A stretch of DNA of 64,000 nucleotides from Pseudoroseicyclus tamaricis. GTDB taxonomy: Bacteria > Pseudomonadota > Alphaproteobacteria > Rhodobacterales > Rhodobacteraceae. The notes beneath the pieces are model-generated. The model worked only from the letters and a program-made list of their open reading frames with translations, was not told the origin of the DNA and did not search any database. The stretch's first letter is position 1. Every line of letters begins with the position of its first letter. The stretch covers positions 1 to 64,000 of the forward strand of contig NZ_JAAFYS010000004.1 in the NCBI RefSeq assembly GCF_012070395.1. Reading direction: 5' to 3'. Made by a program: the position numbers and the translations under genes. Below are positions 16,704 through 27,056 of the stretch, piece after piece.

Positions 16704-18335
16704 ATGCGTGAATGGTGGCGTGATGCGGTGATCTACCAGATCTATCCGCGCTCTTATCAGGACAGCGACGGCGACGGGATCGGCGATCTGCCGGGCATCA
16801 CCTCCCGGCTGGAGCATGTGGCCTCCCTCGGGGTCGATGCCATCTGGCTCTCGCCCTTCTTCACCTCCCCCGATGCCGACATGGGCTACGACGTCTCCGA
16901 CTACACGGGCGTCTCCCCCCTCTACGGCACGATGGAGGATTTCGACGCGATGCTGGACCGCGCCCACGAGCTGGGGCTGAAGGTCATCATCGACCAGGTG
17001 CTCTCGCATTCCTCGATCGAGCATCCGTGGTTCGAGGAGAGCCGCTCCAGCCGCGACAACCCCAAGGCCGACTGGTACGTCTGGGCCGACCCTCAGCGCG
17101 ACGGCAGCCCGCCGAACAACTGGCTGTCGATCTTCGGCGGCTCGGCGTGGGAGTTCGACCCGCGCCGCAAGCAGTATTACCTGCACAACTTCCTCAAGGA
17201 GCAGCCCGACCTCAACTTCCATAACCCCGAGACGGTCGATGCCCTCCTCGAGACGATGGAGTTCTGGCTGAAGAAGGGCGTCGACGGCTTCCGCCTCGAC
17301 ACGGTGAACTTCTATGTCCACGACGCTCAGCTGCGCAGCAACCCGCCCTCGGACTGGACCAAATTCCCGGTGAACCCCTACGAGGCGCAGGACCAGCTCT
17401 ATTCCAAGACCCAGCCGGAAAACATCGCCATCCTTCAGCGCCTCCGCGCTCTGACGGACAAGTACGACGCCCGCATGATGGTCGGCGAGGTCGGCGAGAT
17501 GGGCCGGCAGATCGACATCATGGCCGAGTACACCACCGGCGACGACCGCCTGCACATGGCCTATTCCTTCGAGTTCCTCAGCTCCGACCAGACGGCGGAG
17601 CACTTCTCCAGCCGCATCTCCCGCTTCTTCGCCAAGGCGCCGGAAGGCTGGCCCTGCTGGAGCTTCTCCAACCACGACGTCTCGCGCCACGTCTCCCGCT
17701 GGACGCAAGAGGGTGAGCCTACCGAGCCGGTCGCCAAGCAGGCCATCGCCCTCCTCACCTCCTTCCCCGGCACGCTCGGCATCTATCAGGGCGAAGAGCT
17801 GGGCCAGACGGATACCGAGATCCTCTTCGAGGAGCTTCAGGATACCGCCAACATCGAGTTCTGGCCGGAGTACAAGGGCCGCGACGGCTGCCGCTCCCCC
17901 ATGGTGTGGAGCGCGCAGGCCGAGCATGGCGGCTTCTCCGATGCCAAGCCCTGGCTGCCGGTGAAGCCCGAGCAGGCCGCCCGTGCCGTCGACCGGCAGG
18001 AGGGGGATGAGGGCAGCGTCCTCGCCGCCTACCGGGAGGCCCTCGCCTTCCGCAAGGAGCGCGACGAGCTGCGCCTCGGCGAGGCCGATTTCATCGACCT
18101 GCCCGAGCCCGTGCTCGGCCTCCGCCGCGTCTGGGGCAACGCCCACCTGACGGCGCTCTTCAACCTCTCGGCCGAGCCTCAGGCCCTCTCCCTCATCGGC
18201 GCGGGCACGCCCGTCGGCCCCGGCCTCTTCGAGCGGGACGGTGCGTCGCTCGACCTGCCGCCGCGCGGTTTTGTCTTCCTCGAATCGCAGGGCGCGCTAA
18301 CAGTGACGTTGCGGGAGGTGGAGGCGGCGACCTGA
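16704..18335 (+). CDS. aglA: GH13 alpha-glucosidase
   Basis: The enzyme hydrolyses alpha-1,4-glucosides (maltose, maltodextrins, sucrose-like sugars) in the cytoplasm. The 543-residue protein begins WWRDAVIYQIYPRSYQD and has the GH13 catalytic residues: nucleophile D199 (FRLDTVNF), acid/base E262 (VGEVGEM) and transition-state D325 (SNHDVSR). The start MREWW follows GAGGGACC, and upstream residues in frame are non-homologous. It begins the glucosidase-malE-malF-malG operon, so imported sugar is cleaved as it arrives. Confidence 0.93.
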   Translation: MREWWRDAVIYQIYPRSYQDSDGDGIGDLPGITSRLEHVASLGVDAIWLSPFFTSPDADMGYDVSDYTGVSPLYGTMEDFDAMLDRAHELGLKVIIDQVLSHSSIEHPWFEESRSSRDNPKADWYVWADPQRDGSPPNNWLSIFGGSAWEFDPRRKQYYLHNFLKEQPDLNFHNPETVDALLETMEFWLKKGVDGFRLDTVNFYVHDAQLRSNPPSDWTKFPVNPYEAQDQLYSKTQPENIAILQRLRALTDKYDARMMVGEVGEMGRQIDIMAEYTTGDDRLHMAYSFEFLSSDQTAEHFSSRISRFFAKAPEGWPCWSFSNHDVSRHVSRWTQEGEPTEPVAKQAIALLTSFPGTLGIYQGEELGQTDTEILFEELQDTANIEFWPEYKGRDGCRSPMVWSAQAEHGGFSDAKPWLPVKPEQAARAVDRQEGDEGSVLAAYREALAFRKERDELRLGEADFIDLPEPVLGLRRVWGNAHLTALFNLSAEPQALSLIGAGTPVGPGLFERDGASLDLPPRGFVFLESQGALTVTLREVEAAT

Positions 18336-18371
18336 CGGAGCGCCGGGGATCCTCCCCACAGGGAGGATACC

Positions 18372-19544
18372 ATGATCAAGACCATCACCGCGCTCGGCGC
18401 CGTCCTACTGCTCGGCACCACCGCCATGCCCGCCTTCGCGCTCAGCGAGGGCGAGCTGCTCATCTGGGTCGGCGCCAATCGCGACGAGGCGGCGCTGCGC
18501 GAGGCCGTCCAGCCCTTCATCGACGATTACGGCGTGCCCGTGACGGTGGAGGTGGTGGACCCGGACCTGCCGACCAAGTTCCAGCAGGCGGCCGCCACCG
18601 GCGACGGGCCGGATATCGTCCTCTGGGCGCATGACCGCTTCGGCGAATGGGCCGCCGGCGGCCTGCTGGAGCCGCTGCCCGCCAGCCCCGAGTGGGTGGA
18701 GGGGGTGCTCCCCTCGGCGATGGAGGCCCTGCAGATCGGCGATGACGTCTGGGGCTACCCCGTCTTCGTGGAGGCCGTGCACCTTATCTACAACCGGGGC
18801 CTGATCGACGCCCCGCCCGCCACCTTCGAGGAGATCCCCTCGATGGAGATGGCAGAGGGCGTCCGCCCGATCCTGTGGGATTACAACAACATCTACTTCA
18901 CCATGCCGCTGCTCATGGCGAACGGCGGCTACGCCTTCCAGAAGGTCGACGGCGTCTATGACGGCACGACCACCGGCGTGAACACCGAGGGCGCCGTCGC
19001 GGGCGCGCAGGTGGTGGCCGATTTCATCGAGCAGGGCGTGATGCCGGAAGGCGTCGACTACGGCGTGATGGAAGGGGCGATGAACAACGGCGAGGTCGCG
19101 ATGATCCTCAGCGGCCCCTGGGCGTGGAGCGGGCTGGATTCGGCCGGCATCGACTTCGGCGTCGCCCCGATCCCCAGCGTCGGCGGCGAGCCCTCTCCGC
19201 CCTTCCTCGGCGTCGGCGCGCTTGCGATCAACGCCGCCTCGCCCAACACCGACCTCGCGGTGGAGCTGATCGAGAACTACCTCCTCACCGACGAGGGGCT
19301 GGCCGCGTGGAACGCCAATGGCGCCCTCGGTGCGCTGGCGGACGAGAGCGCGGCGGAGGCGATGAACGACGAGCGCGTCTCGGGCATGCTGGAGGTCGCC
19401 GCCATCGGCGTGCCCATGCCCTCCAACCCGGAGATGGGCGCCTACTGGAGCGCGATGGCCCCGGCGATGACCAACATCACCACCGGCGCCCAGACGGCGC
19501 AGGAGGCGCTGGACGACGCCGCCGCCCGCATCCTCGGCGAATGA
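18372..19544 (+). CDS. malE: maltose/alpha-glucoside ABC transporter substrate-binding protein
   Basis: The 390-residue protein has a Sec signal peptide (MIKTITALGAVLLLGTTAMPAFA, cleavage near residue 23-24) and the MalE-like fold indicated by LLIWVGANRDEAALRE, WAHDRFGEWA and AMNNGEVAMILSGPWAW. It captures malto-oligosaccharides in the periplasm and delivers them to MalFGK. A GGGAGGATACC ribosome-binding site precedes it. It lies 36 bases after the glucosidase. Confidence 0.92.
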   Translation: MIKTITALGAVLLLGTTAMPAFALSEGELLIWVGANRDEAALREAVQPFIDDYGVPVTVEVVDPDLPTKFQQAAATGDGPDIVLWAHDRFGEWAAGGLLEPLPASPEWVEGVLPSAMEALQIGDDVWGYPVFVEAVHLIYNRGLIDAPPATFEEIPSMEMAEGVRPILWDYNNIYFTMPLLMANGGYAFQKVDGVYDGTTTGVNTEGAVAGAQVVADFIEQGVMPEGVDYGVMEGAMNNGEVAMILSGPWAWSGLDSAGIDFGVAPIPSVGGEPSPPFLGVGALAINAASPNTDLAVELIENYLLTDEGLAAWNANGALGALADESAAEAMNDERVSGMLEVAAIGVPMPSNPEMGAYWSAMAPAMTNITTGAQTAQEALDDAAARILGE

Positions 19545-19590
19545 GCCGGCCTCTCCCCGCGGCGCTGCGGCCCGCGGGGGGAGCCTTGCG

Positions 19591-21186
19591 ATGACCTACG
19601 CCTCCGATCCCCTCCGCCGCCCGGCGGCCGGCGAAGAGCCGGACCCCGCCCCCCGGGGCGGGCGCCGCGATACGCATGGCGACGAGCGCCCGGCCGCCCG
19701 GGCCCTGCGCCTCGGCCTGACGGCGCTGGTGACGCTCGCCCTGCTCTACGGCGCCTTCCGGCTCTACCTCGAGGGGCTGGCCCTCCTCGGCGCGCTGTTC
19801 CTCGCGGTGGCGGTGGGGGTGGCGGTGATCTTCTCGCTCTCCCGCTTCTACGCGGCGCGCTTCATCTTCCCCGGCGTGGCGGCGGTGCTGATCTTCGTCG
19901 CCTTTCCGATGGCCTACACGATCTGGATCGGCTTCACGAACTACTCCTCCCTCAACCTGCTCACCTACGAGCGCGCGCAGGATTACCTCCTCGCCCGCGG
20001 CTCGGTGGATGCCGAGACGGAGCAGCCCTTCCTCGTCGCCCCCGACGGCGATGCCTTCCGCATCTGGCTTCCCGAATCCGGCCTCCTCTCGGCCCCCGTG
20101 CCGCTGGACGACGCGGTGGAGGAGGAGGCCGCCCTCTCCCCCGCCGAGGAGCCCGCCGCCCTGCTGGAGCGGCGAGACGCCATTGCCCTCCGCGGCGGGC
20201 TCCAGACGCTCAGCCTGACGACGCCGGAGGGCGTGATCCTCGTCAACGCCGGCCTGCGCACCTTCGCCTCCGTCACCCCCACCTACCGGCTGGCGGAGGA
20301 TGGCGTGCTGGTGCGGACGGAGGACGGCGCCACCCTCACGCCCGACCAGAGCCGCGGCTTCTACGTCACCGAGGCGGGGGAGACGGTGCCCCCCGGCTGG
20401 CGAGTCGCCGTCGGCCTGCAGAACTTCGAGCGCATCTTTCAGTCGCGCGGAATCCGTGAGCCCATCGCGGCGATCTTCCTGTGGACGGTGATCTTCGCCG
20501 CCGCCTCCGTCGTCGGCACCTTCGCCATCGGCCTCGCCCTCGCCGTGGTGCTGCAATGGCCGCACCTGAGCTTCAAGCCGCTCTACCGGATCCTGCTGAT
20601 CCTGCCCTACGCGGTGCCGGCCTTCATCTCGATCCTCGTCTTCCGGGGGCTCTTCAACCAGAACTTCGGCGAGATTAACCTGATCCTCGGCGCCCTCTTC
20701 GGCATAAGACCGGACTGGTTCTCCGACCCGATACTGGCGCGGACGATGATCCTCGTCGTCAATATCTGGCTGGGCTACCCCTACATGATGCTGATCGGCA
20801 TGGGCTTCCTGCAGGCCGTGCCGGAGGATCACAAGAAGGCGGCGGCGCTGGAGGGCGCCTCGGCGCTGAGGGTGTTCTTCACCATCACCCTGCCCCAGAT
20901 CCTGCCGCCCTTCCTGCCGCTGCTGATCGCCAGCTTCGCCTTCAACTTCAACAACCTCGTGGTGATCCTCCTCCTCACCCGCGGCCTGCCGGACATGCCG
21001 GGCACCATCGTCCCCGCCGGCCAGACGGATATCCTCGCCAGCTTCACCTACCGCATCGCCTTCTCCGACAGCCTCCAGCAATTCGGCCTCGCCGGCGCCA
21101 TCACCCTGCTGATCTTCGTGCTCGTGGCCGGCCTCTCCTATGCCAACTTCGTCGCCATGCGCCGCGCTGGCCGGAGGCCGTCATGA
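19591..21186 (+). CDS. malF: maltose/alpha-glucoside ABC transporter permease MalF
   Basis: Inner-membrane permease, 531 residues. Two N-terminal membrane helices and a third (FIFPGVAAVLIFVAFPMAYT) are followed by a large periplasmic loop of about 170 residues, as in E. coli MalF (P2 loop), and then the conserved transport core with the EAA-type loop (EDHKKAAALEGASALRVFF). The long loop distinguishes it from shorter AglF-type permeases and supports a maltose/maltodextrin substrate. The start follows GGGGGAG. Confidence 0.9.
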   Translation: MTYASDPLRRPAAGEEPDPAPRGGRRDTHGDERPAARALRLGLTALVTLALLYGAFRLYLEGLALLGALFLAVAVGVAVIFSLSRFYAARFIFPGVAAVLIFVAFPMAYTIWIGFTNYSSLNLLTYERAQDYLLARGSVDAETEQPFLVAPDGDAFRIWLPESGLLSAPVPLDDAVEEEAALSPAEEPAALLERRDAIALRGGLQTLSLTTPEGVILVNAGLRTFASVTPTYRLAEDGVLVRTEDGATLTPDQSRGFYVTEAGETVPPGWRVAVGLQNFERIFQSRGIREPIAAIFLWTVIFAAASVVGTFAIGLALAVVLQWPHLSFKPLYRILLILPYAVPAFISILVFRGLFNQNFGEINLILGALFGIRPDWFSDPILARTMILVVNIWLGYPYMMLIGMGFLQAVPEDHKKAAALEGASALRVFFTITLPQILPPFLPLLIASFAFNFNNLVVILLLTRGLPDMPGTIVPAGQTDILASFTYRIAFSDSLQQFGLAGAITLLIFVLVAGLSYANFVAMRRAGRRPS

Positions 21187-21427
21187 GAGACCTCGCCCTC
21201 GCCCCGACCACTTCGGCGGCCCCTCGCCTCCCGCCTCGCCGTCCGCCGCCCCGGCTGGAGCCCGCCCTGCGAGACAGCGCCGCTTTCAACCCGGCCGACC
21301 ATGCCGCCCCTCCGGCAGACTCGCGACCTGCCCCTCCTCCGAAGCCCCGGTCAGGAGGAGACCCTGTCGCTGGTCACCGACCCCTCCAGCGGTCCGAAAG
21401 CCTGCCCCAGCCGGAGGCCGTCATGAG
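21170..21427. repeat. 18-bp direct repeat pair in the malF-malG spacer
   Basis: GCCGGAGGCCGTCATGAG occurs at 21,170-21,187, spanning the malF stop, and again at 21,410-21,427, 240 bases later. This indicates a local duplication or insertion that lengthened the malF-malG gap to about 340 bases. Confidence 0.8.
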
Positions 21428-21527
21428 CCCCGCCCTCTCCCCCGGCGCCCCACGGGGATATGGAGGGCGGGCGGGCGATTGCCGAAGGCGAGGCCGCCCC
21501 GCCCTCTCCATGGAGGCAAACCGATGA
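21183..21527 (+). CDS. doubtful 114-residue ORF bridging malF and malG
   Basis: This Pro/Ala/Arg-rich frame begins with an ATG overlapping the malF TGA and ends in a TGA overlapping the malG ATG. That is exact coupling on both sides, but the sequence is low in complexity and has no recognisable domain. An 18-bp direct repeat (GCCGGAGGCCGTCATGAG at 21,170 and 21,410) suggests the spacer arose by duplication of the malF end. I regard it as probably non-coding. Confidence 0.2.
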   Translation: MRDLALAPTTSAAPRLPPRRPPPRLEPALRDSAAFNPADHAAPPADSRPAPPPKPRSGGDPVAGHRPLQRSESLPQPEAVMSPALSPGAPRGYGGRAGDCRRRGRPALSMEANR

Positions 21528-22414
21528 TCGTCGAGCGAAAGCGCGACCTCCGCCTGAAGAAGATCGCCGCCCACGGCTTCCTCATCCTCTTCCTCGCGGC
21601 GATCATCTTCCCTTTCCTCGTGATCCTCTCGATCTCCTTCCGGGAGGGGAACTTCGCCGTCGGCACCCTCCTGCCCACCAACCCGACGCTGGAGCATTGG
21701 TCCCTCGCCCTCGGCATCCCCTTCACGCGGGCAGACGGCACCCTGGTCGAGCCGCCCTACCCCGTGCTCCTCTGGCTCTGGAACTCCGTCAAGCTCGGCC
21801 TCCTCGCCGGCGCCGGCGTGCTGGCGATCTCCACCATCTCCGCCTACGCCTTCTCGCGCGTGCGCTTCCGCGGCCGGAGCAGCCTGCTCGACAGCCTCTT
21901 CATCGTGCAGATGTTCCCCACCACCCTCGCCCTCGTCGCCATCTACGCGATCTTCGACTCCATGTCCGAGGTCTCCCCCGCCCTCGGCATCGACAGCCAC
22001 CTCGCCGTGGTCCTCGTCTACTGGTCGGGCGTCGTCATGCACATCTGGACGCTGAAGGGCTATTTCGACGGCATCGACCCGGCGCTCGACAAGGCCGCTG
22101 CCATCGACGGGGCGACGCCCTGGCAGACCTTCCGCCACATCTTCCTACCCTTGGCGGTGCCTATGATGAGCGTCGTCTTCGTGCTCGTCTTCATCGGCGC
22201 CATCAACGACTACCCCGTCGCCTCGGTCCTCCTGCGCAGCCAGGACAAGCTGACGCTCGCCGTCGGCTCCCGCCTCTACCTCAACGAGATGCGCTACCTC
22301 TGGGGGGACTTCGCGGCAGCGGCGATCCTCTCCGGCGTGCCGATCACGATCGTCTTCCTCGTCGCCCAGCGCTACCTCGTCTCCGGCCTCTCCGAGGGCT
22401 CGGTGAAGGGCTGA
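21524..22414 (+). CDS. malG: maltose/alpha-glucoside ABC transporter permease MalG
   Basis: The 296-residue permease, the same length as E. coli MalG, has six predicted helices starting with HGFLILFLAAIIFPFLVILS and the EAA-type motif (IDPALDKAAAIDGATPWQTF). It pairs with MalF to form the channel driven by MalK. The ATG follows TGGAGGCAAACCG. The frame stays open far upstream, but that extension overlaps malF and is not homologous. Confidence 0.92.
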   Translation: MIVERKRDLRLKKIAAHGFLILFLAAIIFPFLVILSISFREGNFAVGTLLPTNPTLEHWSLALGIPFTRADGTLVEPPYPVLLWLWNSVKLGLLAGAGVLAISTISAYAFSRVRFRGRSSLLDSLFIVQMFPTTLALVAIYAIFDSMSEVSPALGIDSHLAVVLVYWSGVVMHIWTLKGYFDGIDPALDKAAAIDGATPWQTFRHIFLPLAVPMMSVVFVLVFIGAINDYPVASVLLRSQDKLTLAVGSRLYLNEMRYLWGDFAAAAILSGVPITIVFLVAQRYLVSGLSEGSVKG

Positions 22415-22421
22415 GGACGCG

Positions 22422-23594
22422 CTACTCCAGCGCGTCCAGCAGGTCCCGCGTCGGCCAGGCATCCGCCGGCATCCCCAGCCGGCGCTGCTCGGCCTGCACC
22501 GCGGCGCGGGTCATCTCGCCGAGGATGCCGTCCACCCCGCCGACATCGTAGCCCCGCTCGACGAGCAGCCCCTGCAGCGCCTGCATCTCCTGCCCGGTCA
22601 GCCCCGCCTTGAAGGCGTCGGCATTGGCGAAGACGGGCGCCCCCTCCAGCCGCGTGGCGAAGTAGGCGGCGGTGGTGACGTAGACGAAGCTCTCGTTCCA
22701 CTCGAAGAGCACCGCGAAGTTCGGATAGGCGAGGAAGGCCGGCCCGCGCCGCCCCACCGGCAGCAGCAGCGAGGCCGGCAGGTCGCTCAGCTGCCCCGTC
22801 CGCGCCTGCACGCCCATCGCCGCCCATTCCGCCGCCGGCCTCGGCTGGTCCAGCCCCGTGGCGGCCCAGTCCAGCGTCTCGGGCACCAGCACCTCCTGCA
22901 GCCACGGCTCGTTCGGCCGCCAGCCGAGCGAGCGCAGGACGTTGGCGCCCGACATCAGCGCATCCTCGGCGGAGGTCTTCAGCGTCACGTGCCCGTCGCC
23001 GTCGCCGTCCACCCCGTTTTCCAGGATGTCCCCCGGCAGCATCTGCACCTGCCCGATCTCCCCCGCCCAGGCGCCGGTCGTCGTCGCCGGGTCCAGATCC
23101 CCCCGCCCGTAGAGCGCCATCGCCGCGAAGACCTGCGGGCGGAAGAGCTCCGGCCGCCGGCAATCATGCGCCAGCGTCACCAGCGCGTTGGCGGTGTTGA
23201 AGTCGCCCTGCACCTGCCCGTAATCGGTCTCGAAGGCCCAGAAGGCGAGGAGGATGCCGCGCGGCACCCCGTATTGCTGCGCGATCCGGTCGAAGGTCGC
23301 GTCGTACTGGCTGGAGAAGCGGGCGCCGTTGTCGATCCGGTTCTGGGAGATGAGCCTGCGCGAGAACTCCACGAAATCGAGCTGGAAGACCCCCTGCTGC
23401 CGGTCGGCGGCGATGACGCTCTCGTCCCGGCTCACGCCGGCGAGGAAGGCCTGCGCCGTCTCGGCCGGCACGCCGTAGCCCGGCGCCTCCTGCACGAGAC
23501 CGGCCTTGAAGCTCTCGAAGTCGCCGCCGCAGGGGGCGGTCTGCGCCAGCGCCGGGGTCCCGGCGAGCGCGAGAAGGATGGATAGGTGCCGCAT
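22422..23594 (-). CDS. MltB-like lytic murein transglycosylase with peptidoglycan-binding domain
   Basis: The 390-residue periplasmic enzyme cleaves peptidoglycan glycan strands. It has a signal peptide (RHLSILLALAGTPALAQ), an SLT_2 catalytic domain with the FWAFETDYG segment carrying the catalytic Glu and GEIGQVQMLP, and a C-terminal PG_binding_1 domain (LLVERGYDVGGVDGILGEMT). The start at MRHLS excludes an unlikely 26-residue extension. It is convergent with malG, only 7 bases apart. Confidence 0.9.
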   Translation of the reverse strand: MRHLSILLALAGTPALAQTAPCGGDFESFKAGLVQEAPGYGVPAETAQAFLAGVSRDESVIAADRQQGVFQLDFVEFSRRLISQNRIDNGARFSSQYDATFDRIAQQYGVPRGILLAFWAFETDYGQVQGDFNTANALVTLAHDCRRPELFRPQVFAAMALYGRGDLDPATTTGAWAGEIGQVQMLPGDILENGVDGDGDGHVTLKTSAEDALMSGANVLRSLGWRPNEPWLQEVLVPETLDWAATGLDQPRPAAEWAAMGVQARTGQLSDLPASLLLPVGRRGPAFLAYPNFAVLFEWNESFVYVTTAAYFATRLEGAPVFANADAFKAGLTGQEMQALQGLLVERGYDVGGVDGILGEMTRAAVQAEQRRLGMPADAWPTRDLLDALE

Positions 23595-23734
23595 GATATG
23601 CCTCCCGTTTTGCGGGGGACCATGGCGGCGCGGGCCCCCCATGTCCACTGACGGCTCCGTGGGGCGCGCCAAGCCGCCTTTCCCTCTGGCCCTCCGCGCG
23701 GTAATCCACGGCCCGACCCGAAGGGAGCCCGATC

Positions 23735-26700
23735 ATGGCGATGGACAAGACATTCGACACGAGCGCCGCCGAGCCGCGCCTCTACGCCGCCTGGGAAGAG
23801 GCCGGCGCCTTCAAGGCCGGTGCCGGCAAGCGGCGTGAGGAAACCTTCACCATCATGATCCCGCCGCCCAACGTCACGGGCGCGCTGCACATGGGCCACG
23901 GCTTCAACAACACCCTGCAGGACATCCTGACCCGCTGGCACCGCATGCGCGGCTTCGACACGCTCTGGCAGCCGGGGCAGGATCATGCGGGCATCGCCAC
24001 GCAGCTGCAGGTCGAAAAGCAGCTCGCCGCCACCCAGCAGCCCACCCGCGCCGAACTCGGCCGCGCGGCGTTCATCGCCAAGGTCTGGGAGTGGAAGGGC
24101 GATTACGGCGGGCGGATCATCAACCAGCTCCGCCGCCTCGGCGCCTCCTGCGACTGGAGCCGCAACGCCTTCACCATGGCCGGCGCCCCGGGCGACCCGC
24201 GCACGGGCCACGAGAACTCCCCCGATTTCCACGACGCCGTCATCAAGGTCTTCGTCGATCTCTACGGCAAGGGCCTCATCTACCGCGGCAAGCGCCTCGT
24301 GAACTGGGACCCGCATTTCGAGACGGCGATCTCCGATCTCGAGGTCGAGAACATCGAGACCGCCGGCCACATGTGGCACTTCAAGTACCCGCTCGCCGGC
24401 GGCGAGACCTACGAATACATCGAGCGTGACGAGGACGGCACCGAGCTCTTCCGCGAGACGCGCGACTACATCTCCATCGCCACCACCCGGCCGGAGACGA
24501 TGCTCGGCGACGGCGCCGTCGCCGTCCACCCGAGCGACGAGCGCTACGCCCCCATCGTCGGCAAGCTCTGCGAGATCCCCGTCGGCCCGAAGGAGAGCCG
24601 CCGCCTGATCCCCATCATCACCGACGAGTACCCCGACCCGACCTTCGGCTCGGGCGCGGTGAAGATCACCGGCGCGCATGACTTCAACGACTACGGCGTC
24701 GCCAGCCGCGGCGGCATCCCGATGTATCGCCTGATGGATACCAAGGGCCGGATGCGCGCCGACGGCGCCCCTTATGCCGAGGCCGCCGCCCGCGCTCAGG
24801 AGATCGCCAACGGCGACAGCTTCACCGGCGAAGAGGTCGACGGCCTCAACCTCGTGCCCGACCACCTGCGCGGGATGGACCGCTTCGAAGCACGCAAGGC
24901 CGTGGTGCAGGAGATCACCGACGAAGGTCTGGCGGTCATGACGGAGGTCACCGACCCCCGCCTCGGCAAAAAGGCCGAGACGGCCCCCGTCGCCCCCGAA
25001 GAGGGCGGCGAGGCGCGCGACGAGAGCCAGAACTTCGTCCCCCTCGTCGAGGAAAAGCTCATCATGCAGCCCTACGGCGACCGCTCGAAGGTCGTCGTCG
25101 AGCCGATGCTGACCGACCAGTGGTTCGTCGATGCCGAAAAGCTCGCCGGCCCGGCGCTGGAAGCGGTCCGTTCCGGCGCCGTCACCATCATGCCCGAGAG
25201 CGGCGAGAAAACCTTCTACCACTGGCTGGAGAACATCGAGCCGTGGTGCATCTCCCGCCAGCTCTGGTGGGGCCACCGCGTGCCGGTCTGGTACGGGCTC
25301 GACCTCTCCGCCCCCGACTTCAAGGATGACGAGGGGGACGGCGAGCTCGACCAGGTCGAGCTGATGCGCCTGCTCTCCGAGGGCGGGATGCTGCACCGGG
25401 GCGACGTCGCCCGCTGCGCCGCCTCGCTCGACGAGGTGCGCGACGGCTTCTTCGACGCCAATGCCGACGTGCCGGCCCCGATCTCCCACGCCCGGGTGAT
25501 CGAGGTGGAGGACAAGCACGAGGCGATCCACCGCTTCGCCGAGGGCCTCGCCGAGTACAACGTCAGCCAGGATCTGACGAAGCTCGTCTACCCCGTCTGG
25601 CGCGACACCGACGTGCTCGACACGTGGTTCTCCTCCGGCCTCTGGCCCTTCGGCACGCTCGGCTGGCCCGAGAACACCGAAGAGCTGCGGAAGTATTTCC
25701 CATCCGACGTGCTGATCACCGGGCAGGACATCCTCTTCTTCTGGGTCGCCCGGATGATGATGATGTCTCAGGCCGTGCTCGGCGAGAACCCGTTCCACAC
25801 CGTCTATCTTCACCAGCTCGTCCGCGACGAGAAGGGCAAGAAGATGTCGAAGACGGTCGGCAACGTCGTCGACCCGCTCGACATGGTGGACGAGTTCGGC
25901 GCCGACGCCCTGCGCTTCACCATGGCGCAGATGGCGGCGATCGGGGGCGTGCTGAAGTTCTCCCGCGAGCGGATCACCGGCTTCCGCAACTTCGGCACCA
26001 AGCTCTGGAACGCCTGCCGCTTCGCCGAAATGAACGGCGTTTTCGAGGCAGACGTGCCGTGCACGCCCGGTGCACGCCCGGTGCACGCCGAGCAGACGGT
26101 CAATAAGTGGATCCTCGGCGAGACCGGCCGCGTCCGCGAAGAGGTCGACGCCGCCCTCGCCGCCTACCGTTTCAACGACGCCGCCAATGCCCTCTACGCC
26201 TTCGTCTGGGGCCGCGTCTGCGACTGGTACGTGGAGTTCTCCAAGCCCCTCCTCCTCGACGGTCCGCCCGAGATCCAGGCCGAGACGCGCGCCACGATGC
26301 GCTTCGTCCTCGAGCAGTGCGTGACCATGCTCCACCCCATCATGCCCTTCATTACCGAGGAACTCTGGGGGGTTATGGGCAACCACGACCAGATGCTCAT
26401 CCTCACCCCCTGGCCGGAATACACGGCGGACGAGCTCATCGACCCAGCCGCCGATGCCGAGATGAACCAGGCCATCGCCCTCATCGAGGCCGTCCGCTCG
26501 GCCCGCTCCCAGATGAACGTCCCCGCCGGCCTCTACGTCCCGCTTCTGGAGCTGGAGGCGGACGCCGCCGCACAGGAGGCCTTCACCCGCAACGAAACCC
26601 TCATCAAGCGCCTCGCCCGCATCGACTCCCTCACCCCCGCCACCGAGGCCCCGAAGGGCGCGCTCACGGTGGCGGTGCGGGGGGCGAGCTATGCCATCCC

Positions 26701-26926
26701 GTTGGCGGACATTATCGACGTGGAGGCGGAAAAGGCCCGCCTTTCCAAGGCGATGGACAAGCTGAAGAAGGAGATCGGCGGGCTCTCGGGGAGGCTCAAC
26801 AACCCCAAGTTCGCCGAGTCCGCGCCGGAAGAGGTGGTCGAGGAAACCCGCGCCAACCTCGCCGCCCGGCAGGAGGAAGAGGCCCAGCTCTCCACCGCCC
26901 TCGCCCGTCTGGCAGAGATCGGCTGA
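23735..26926 (+). CDS. valS: valyl-tRNA synthetase
   Basis: This class I synthetase charges tRNA-Val. The 1,063-residue protein has the HIGH-type motif in [15 protein letters not shown], the editing domain, the KMSKTVGN (KMSKS) motif, an anticodon-binding domain, and a C-terminal coiled coil ([19 protein letters not shown]) typical of ValRS. The length is normal or slightly long, partly from an internal segment around residues 400-430 ([18 protein letters not shown]). Large antisense ORFs over this gene are artefacts of high GC. Confidence 0.97.
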   Translation: MAMDKTFDTSAAEPRLYAAWEEAGAFKAGAGKRREETFTIMIPPPNVTGALHMGHGFNNTLQDILTRWHRMRGFDTLWQPGQDHAGIATQLQVEKQLAATQQPTRAELGRAAFIAKVWEWKGDYGGRIINQLRRLGASCDWSRNAFTMAGAPGDPRTGHENSPDFHDAVIKVFVDLYGKGLIYRGKRLVNWDPHFETAISDLEVENIETAGHMWHFKYPLAGGETYEYIERDEDGTELFRETRDYISIATTRPETMLGDGAVAVHPSDERYAPIVGKLCEIPVGPKESRRLIPIITDEYPDPTFGSGAVKITGAHDFNDYGVASRGGIPMYRLMDTKGRMRADGAPYAEAAARAQEIANGDSFTGEEVDGLNLVPDHLRGMDRFEARKAVVQEITDEGLAVMTEVTDPRLGKKAETAPVAPEEGGEARDESQNFVPLVEEKLIMQPYGDRSKVVVEPMLTDQWFVDAEKLAGPALEAVRSGAVTIMPESGEKTFYHWLENIEPWCISRQLWWGHRVPVWYGLDLSAPDFKDDEGDGELDQVELMRLLSEGGMLHRGDVARCAASLDEVRDGFFDANADVPAPISHARVIEVEDKHEAIHRFAEGLAEYNVSQDLTKLVYPVWRDTDVLDTWFSSGLWPFGTLGWPENTEELRKYFPSDVLITGQDILFFWVARMMMMSQAVLGENPFHTVYLHQLVRDEKGKKMSKTVGNVVDPLDMVDEFGADALRFTMAQMAAIGGVLKFSRERITGFRNFGTKLWNACRFAEMNGVFEADVPCTPGARPVHAEQTVNKWILGETGRVREEVDAALAAYRFNDAANALYAFVWGRVCDWYVEFSKPLLLDGPPEIQAETRATMRFVLEQCVTMLHPIMPFITEELWGVMGNHDQMLILTPWPEYTADELIDPAADAEMNQAIALIEAVRSARSQMNVPAGLYVPLLELEADAAAQEAFTRNETLIKRLARIDSLTPATEAPKGALTVAVRGASYAIPLADIIDVEAEKARLSKAMDKLKKEIGGLSGRLNNPKFAESAPEEVVEETRANLAARQEEEAQLSTALARLAEIG

Positions 26927-26938
26927 CCCCCCGGGAGA

Positions 26939-27056
26939 TCGAATTCCATATGGAATTCGACGGCGGAAACCACATGGTTTCCGCCCCCCCCCCGGCCCGA
27001 GCGGAGACGAGTTCCGCGCGGAAATCGTGACGGAATTCGCGCGAATTCCGTCCCCC
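26939..27056. repeat. cluster of perfect palindromes downstream of valS
   Basis: Three palindromic units follow valS: a perfect 22-mer centred on CCATATGG (26,939-26,960), GGCGGAAACCA/TGGTTTCCGCC (26,962-26,985), and a compound unit TTCCGCGCGGAA plus the 22-mer ACGGAATTCGC/GCGAATTCCGT (27,012-27,051). The last 45 bases recur identically at 57,130-57,174. They may serve as a terminator and resemble REP elements. Confidence 0.8.

Noticed and set aside
19477-21081. 534-codon antisense frame over malF
   Set aside because: Low-complexity E/G/R/D-rich sequence, typical of GC-rich shadow frames.
21140-21523. N-terminal extension of MalG
   Set aside because: The frame is open but overlaps malF, and MalG normally begins at the position with the GGAGG site; 296 residues is the family length.
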